NCBI GenBank assembly: GCA_964433715.1
Contig: CAYSSL010000025.1
Coordinates: 1-7,729, forward strand
Reading direction: 5' to 3'
Source of the DNA: XYD1-FULL-44-32 sp964433715
Lineage (GTDB): Bacteria; Patescibacteriota; Minisyncoccia; Phycocordibacterales; XYD1-FULL-46-19
DNA: 7,729 bases
In this document: positions 6,201 to 7,729 of the stretch, piece by piece
How positions within the stretch are numbered: the first letter of the stretch is position 1
Layout of the letters: every line of letters starts with the position of its first letter
Made by a program: the position numbers and the translations under genes
The notes under the pieces: model-generated
Databases searched by the model: none
The model's input: only the letters and a program-made list of their open reading frames with translations
Told to the model about the DNA's origin: nothing

Positions 6201-6455
6201 CCCGACGGCACCAACACCACTGTGGGCGGGATAGTGGAAGAAGTAAAAGTTATTTACACCAAAAAGGGTGATGCTATGGCGTTTGTAAAAATTGCCGACC
6301 TAACCGACAAATTAGAAACCGTATTTTTTTCCGATCGCTACCAAAATTTTAAAGATCTTTTAGTGGCTGACACCTGTCTGGCGTTGCGAGGAAAAATAAA
6401 TCATCGCAACGGCGAACCGAGTATGATAGTTGATGCGGTAAAAGTTTTGGAATAA
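3258..6455 (+). CDS. dnaE: DNA polymerase III subunit alpha
   Basis: Replicative DNA polymerase, 1065 residues (E. coli DnaE 1160). Order: PHP domain 1-210; polymerase core with PDIDMDF at 394-400 (catalytic D397 and D399) and KFDFLGL at 552-558 (D554); helix-hairpin-helix about 840-885; clamp-binding peptide QDSLF at 915-919, the position of E. coli QADMF; YISGHPLEAY at 955-964; OB fold about 985-1065. The protein stops after the OB fold, without the C-terminal region that binds tau in E. coli. The PHP domain keeps H7, H9, D16, H41, E66, H87, C137, D206 and H208, the kind of metal ligands lost in E. coli but retained in polymerases with PHP proofreading activity. ATG 3258 is chosen because VHLHTHSHYSLLDG must follow at the N-terminus; it has no Shine-Dalgarno. 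The gene ends in a strong terminator. Confidence 0.97.
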   Translation: MSFVHLHTHSHYSLLDGLSKIDDLVKKAKTFGMPAIGLTDHGTMYGVIEFYDKCIKEGIKPIIGVEAYVAIRSRHDKEAGIDSKRYHLTLLAKDNIGYRNLIKLTTLAHIEGYYYKPRVDKELLKECAEGLICLSGCPGGELAEALAVNNLERGRKVIEDWIAIFGKENLYLEVMNHQEVENIKNIHAGLKTLAKEYELPYVATWDSHYLEKSDAEAQDTLVAINTGSEVGKSGMSMKAGDYSFIGPDEAADLYQNFPEAVANTVKIAERCNVEMTLGKFVFPEFQLDQGETADSQLKKLALKGMAERGLADNEEAIKRLEYELGIIAFKGYAGYFLVVEDLIRYARENDIYYNIRGSVAGSMTTYSLGITKLDPIAYQIPFERFLNPERPSAPDIDMDFADNRRDEIIEYAKGKYGADKVAQIGTFGTMMARGSVRDVARALGYPYSTGDRISKMIPMGSQGMPMTIDKAMTIVPELKEAYENENNTAIILNLAKKIEGSARHISVHAAGVVIAPNPLLQYVPVQYDPKGESIITQYDMYSVGEDGVGLTKFDFLGLRNLSILADAVKLVDKIYHTKVDLETIPVDDKTTFAMLARGETEGLFQLNGAGMTRWLKELKPTTIHDINAMVALYRPGPMQFIPDYIARKHNPKLISYLDPALEHILKQSYGVLVYQDDLLIMAHDLAGYTWGEVDKFRKAVGKKIPELMAEQREKFIKGCIEHTGWTKDKATEVWTWLEPFAAYGFNKAHSASYGRVAYQTSYMKANFSVAYMCACLTAESGDIEQVAIYVDEAKRMGIKILPPDINESFGYFTVVAEPDKTVEDSRAIRFGLYTIKNFGKDIGDAIVAERKKNGPFKTFTEFLDRINHKNLNRKSLEALIKSGALDSLGEERGTMLGNIEIALEYAKQTIHSGGQDSLFGIMSDQTSLPTFRLKPCPPIETKERLAWEKELLGLYISGHPLEAYRDKFSRAENTINHNKHLPDGTNTTVGGIVEEVKVIYTKKGDAMAFVKIADLTDKLETVFFSDRYQNFKDLLVADTCLALRGKINHRNGEPSMIVDAVKVLE

Positions 6456-6494
6456 AAAAAGCCCCCGCCGGCTATGCCGGCGGGGGCTTTTTTT
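6454..6494. terminator. Bidirectional intrinsic terminator between dnaE and the convergent gene
   Basis: A perfect 12-base-pair stem, GCCCCCGCCGGC (6461-6472) with its complement (6476-6487), three-base loop TAT, flanked by A7 (6454-6460) and T7 (6488-6494). It overlaps the last bases of the dnaE stop and begins eight bases from the end of the opposing gene, so it serves both strands. Confidence 0.95.
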
Positions 6495-6501
6495 ATTAAG
6501 A

Positions 6502-7260
6502 TTACGGTCCAAACAGTGAACCGTCTCTTTCGTTAATTATTAGTTGATAGGTACGCTTGGCAACCACCCCGTCACCAGCTACCGCCCAAACAGTAAAAGT
6601 TTTAATTCCCGCCGAACGAGGGGTACCGGAAATTGTCGCTACCCCGTCATAGCCAGAAGCAAAGTAAAGGCCACTAGGTAGGCGACCTTCAACAATAGCC
6701 AAACTGACAATGCCGTTTTTATTATCAAGGCGAAGAGATGATAAATAAGGAATACCTTGCATACCACTAGGGATAATCGCTGGATTTATAACAGGAGCGT
6801 CTTCGCCATCACAAGATAAATCTTTTATTCTATCTCTGGTAGTAGACTCCACTACGCCACGCCCTTCGGCGGGCAATATGCCTTCGCGAGTCTGAAAGCG
6901 AGTAACAGCTCTAATAGTTTCAAAACCATAAAAACCAGTGGCCTGCGGGTAAGTATAATCACCAACAGCTTTCAAAAACATTTGAAGCTCTTTAACCTCT
7001 TCATTGGTAGGACCATCTACAGTCAAATAGCGCAAGTCACGACTTATATCAGTACATTCCAAATTCTGAACTTGGTAAATAGCTGACCCCTCTAGGCGCG
7101 GAGAGCTCCCGCTGCCACCCTTTGTTAGTTCTTTATACTGGTTCTGTAAACGAGCCAACTCTACCTCTAGTTCCTCTAGAGTAGAAGCTGAGGCTGTAAA
7201 AGGCACCAGCATAATGGCGGCCAAGATGACCAGATTTAATATGTTTAGTTTGTTTTTCAT
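6502..7260 (-). CDS. Secreted peptidoglycan-binding / Ig-like domain protein
   Basis: A 252-residue exported protein. Residues 1-25 form a signal peptide: KNK, a hydrophobic run (LNLVILAAIMLVPF), and a likely cut after ASA (23-25). Next is a short coiled-coil-like helix (27-46, LEELEVELARLQNQYKEL), a Gly/Ser linker, then a domain at about 79-148 resembling PG_binding_1 (EVKELQMFLKAVG, TGFYGFETIRAVTRFQ), bracketed by C69 and C150, which could form a disulfide. Residues about 158-243 resemble a putative Ig-like (He_PIG) domain, with LPSGLYF, ISGTPRSAGIKTFTVWAV and YQLIIN. It probably acts at the cell wall or surface; no catalytic domain is seen. The frame is open to a GTG at 7317, but ATG 7260 places the signal peptide at the N-terminus and the predicted promoter excludes the longer form. 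It converges on dnaE and diverges from thrS. Confidence 0.85.
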   Translation of the reverse strand: MKNKLNILNLVILAAIMLVPFTASASTLEELEVELARLQNQYKELTKGGSGSSPRLEGSAIYQVQNLECTDISRDLRYLTVDGPTNEEVKELQMFLKAVGDYTYPQATGFYGFETIRAVTRFQTREGILPAEGRGVVESTTRDRIKDLSCDGEDAPVINPAIIPSGMQGIPYLSSLRLDNKNGIVSLAIVEGRLPSGLYFASGYDGVATISGTPRSAGIKTFTVWAVAGDGVVAKRTYQLIINERDGSLFGP

Positions 7261-7320
7261 CAATTTTATATTTAAACGCTCAACAAGAAATACTCTTTGA
7301 CCCCTTGAATCTATCACTCT

Positions 7321-7348
7321 ACCATACCATATTTAAAATTTTTTGCAA
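7321..7348 (-). promoter_or_regulatory. Possible promoter of the secreted protein gene
   Basis: Minus strand: TTGCAA (7348-7343), 16-base spacer, TATGGT (7326-7321) preceded by TGG. Predicted start near 7314 leaves about 54 bases of leader without a Shine-Dalgarno and excludes the GTG at 7317 as a start. Confidence 0.4.
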
Positions 7349-7378
7349 GAGATGATGATTTTAAAAAATAGGTCTTTC

Positions 7379-7387
7379 TGCTATGAT
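7379..7387 (+). promoter_or_regulatory. Extended -10 promoter of thrS (leaderless)
   Basis: TGCTATGAT: -10 hexamer TATGAT (7382-7387) with TGn extension, seven bases before ATG 7395. No good -35 at normal spacing. Placement predicts a leaderless thrS message and chooses ATG 7395 over the in-frame ATG 7383, which lies inside the -10. Confidence 0.5.
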
Positions 7388-7394
7388 TAAACCT

Positions 7395-7729
7395 ATGGAA
7401 AACAACGAACTTCTGGCCAACAAACGCCACACTTTGGCCCACCTGTTAGCAGCCGCCGTCCTCGAGCTTTACCCCAACACTAAAAATACTATCGGGCCAG
7501 CTATAGACAATGGCTTTTACTACGATTTTGAATTTACCTCCCCTCTTTCGGAAAATGATTTGACTACAATTGAAACCAAAATGCGCGAGCTTCTCCCAAC
7601 TTGGGGCGCTTTTTCACACACCGAAGTTTCGGCCACTGAAGCTAAGACTAAATACACCGACAATTCTTACAAACTAGAACTGATTGAGGAAATAGAACAA
7701 AAGGGCGAAACTATTACTTTATACACCGC
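7395..7729 (+). CDS. thrS: Threonyl-tRNA synthetase, N-terminal part (runs off window)
   Basis: Charges tRNA-Thr with threonine. Only 111 codons are visible. They match the N2 editing domain: RHTLAHLLAAAVLELYP (11-27) contains the HxxxH pair H12/H16, equivalent to E. coli H73/H77, which removes mischarged serine; IGPAIDNGFYYDF follows (36-48 region), as usual in ThrRS. AlaRS shares this fold, but there the domain is C-terminal, so its position at the start indicates ThrRS. The protein begins directly at the editing domain: an in-frame stop at 7362-7364 leaves no room for the roughly 60-residue TGS domain found in E. coli ThrRS. There is no Shine-Dalgarno. The aminoacylation and anticodon-binding domains lie outside the window. 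Confidence 0.93.
   Translation, partial: MENNELLANKRHTLAHLLAAAVLELYPNTKNTIGPAIDNGFYYDFEFTSPLSENDLTTIETKMRELLPTWGAFSHTEVSATEAKTKYTDNSYKLELIEEIEQKGETITLYT

Noticed and set aside
7261..7317. N-terminal extension of the secreted protein to GTG 7317.
   Set aside because: It would bury the signal peptide 19 residues inside and start ahead of the predicted transcription start.

Overview
The window looks like a piece of a small-genome bacterium of the Patescibacteria (CPR), most likely Parcubacteria-like. This is inferred from an L32 whose N-terminus has the 'RMRHTRAHTGNRRSHHAL' form, a short DnaE without the usual C-terminal tail, a ThrRS without a TGS domain, a secreted peptidoglycan-binding/Ig-like protein, and genes that mostly lack Shine-Dalgarno sequences. 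Placement rests on family recognition by eye, not on a search.

Layout. On the minus strand, 1829 down to the left edge, lies an RNA-metabolism/ribosome operon: rpmF (L32), a NusB-Nudix fusion, then rnc (RNase III, cut by the window edge). A separate minus-strand unit at 1936-2472 is a stand-alone Nudix hydrolase with its own near-consensus promoter, a strong Shine-Dalgarno and an intrinsic terminator; it is more GC-rich than its neighbours. Upstream of it is rnhB (RNase HII, minus), which is divergent from dnaE (DNA polymerase III alpha, plus, 3258-6455). A strong bidirectional terminator separates dnaE from a convergent minus-strand gene for a secreted peptidoglycan-binding/Ig-like protein. 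Divergent from that, thrS (plus) runs off the right edge.

How the genes fit together: most are core information processing (replication and RNA primer/ribonucleotide removal; rRNA processing and antitermination; ribosome assembly; tRNA charging), plus one cell-envelope protein and two Nudix domains.

The most distinctive signals are in gene expression. rpmF, rnhB and thrS each have a -10 hexamer 6-7 bases before the start codon, which predicts leaderless mRNAs. The same arrangement upstream of dnaE points not at the dnaE start but at an ATG 64 bases earlier. That ATG opens a seven-codon frame reading MSFV, identical to the first four residues of DnaE, and is followed by a stop codon and a hairpin. 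The other notable architecture is the in-frame NusB-Nudix fusion.
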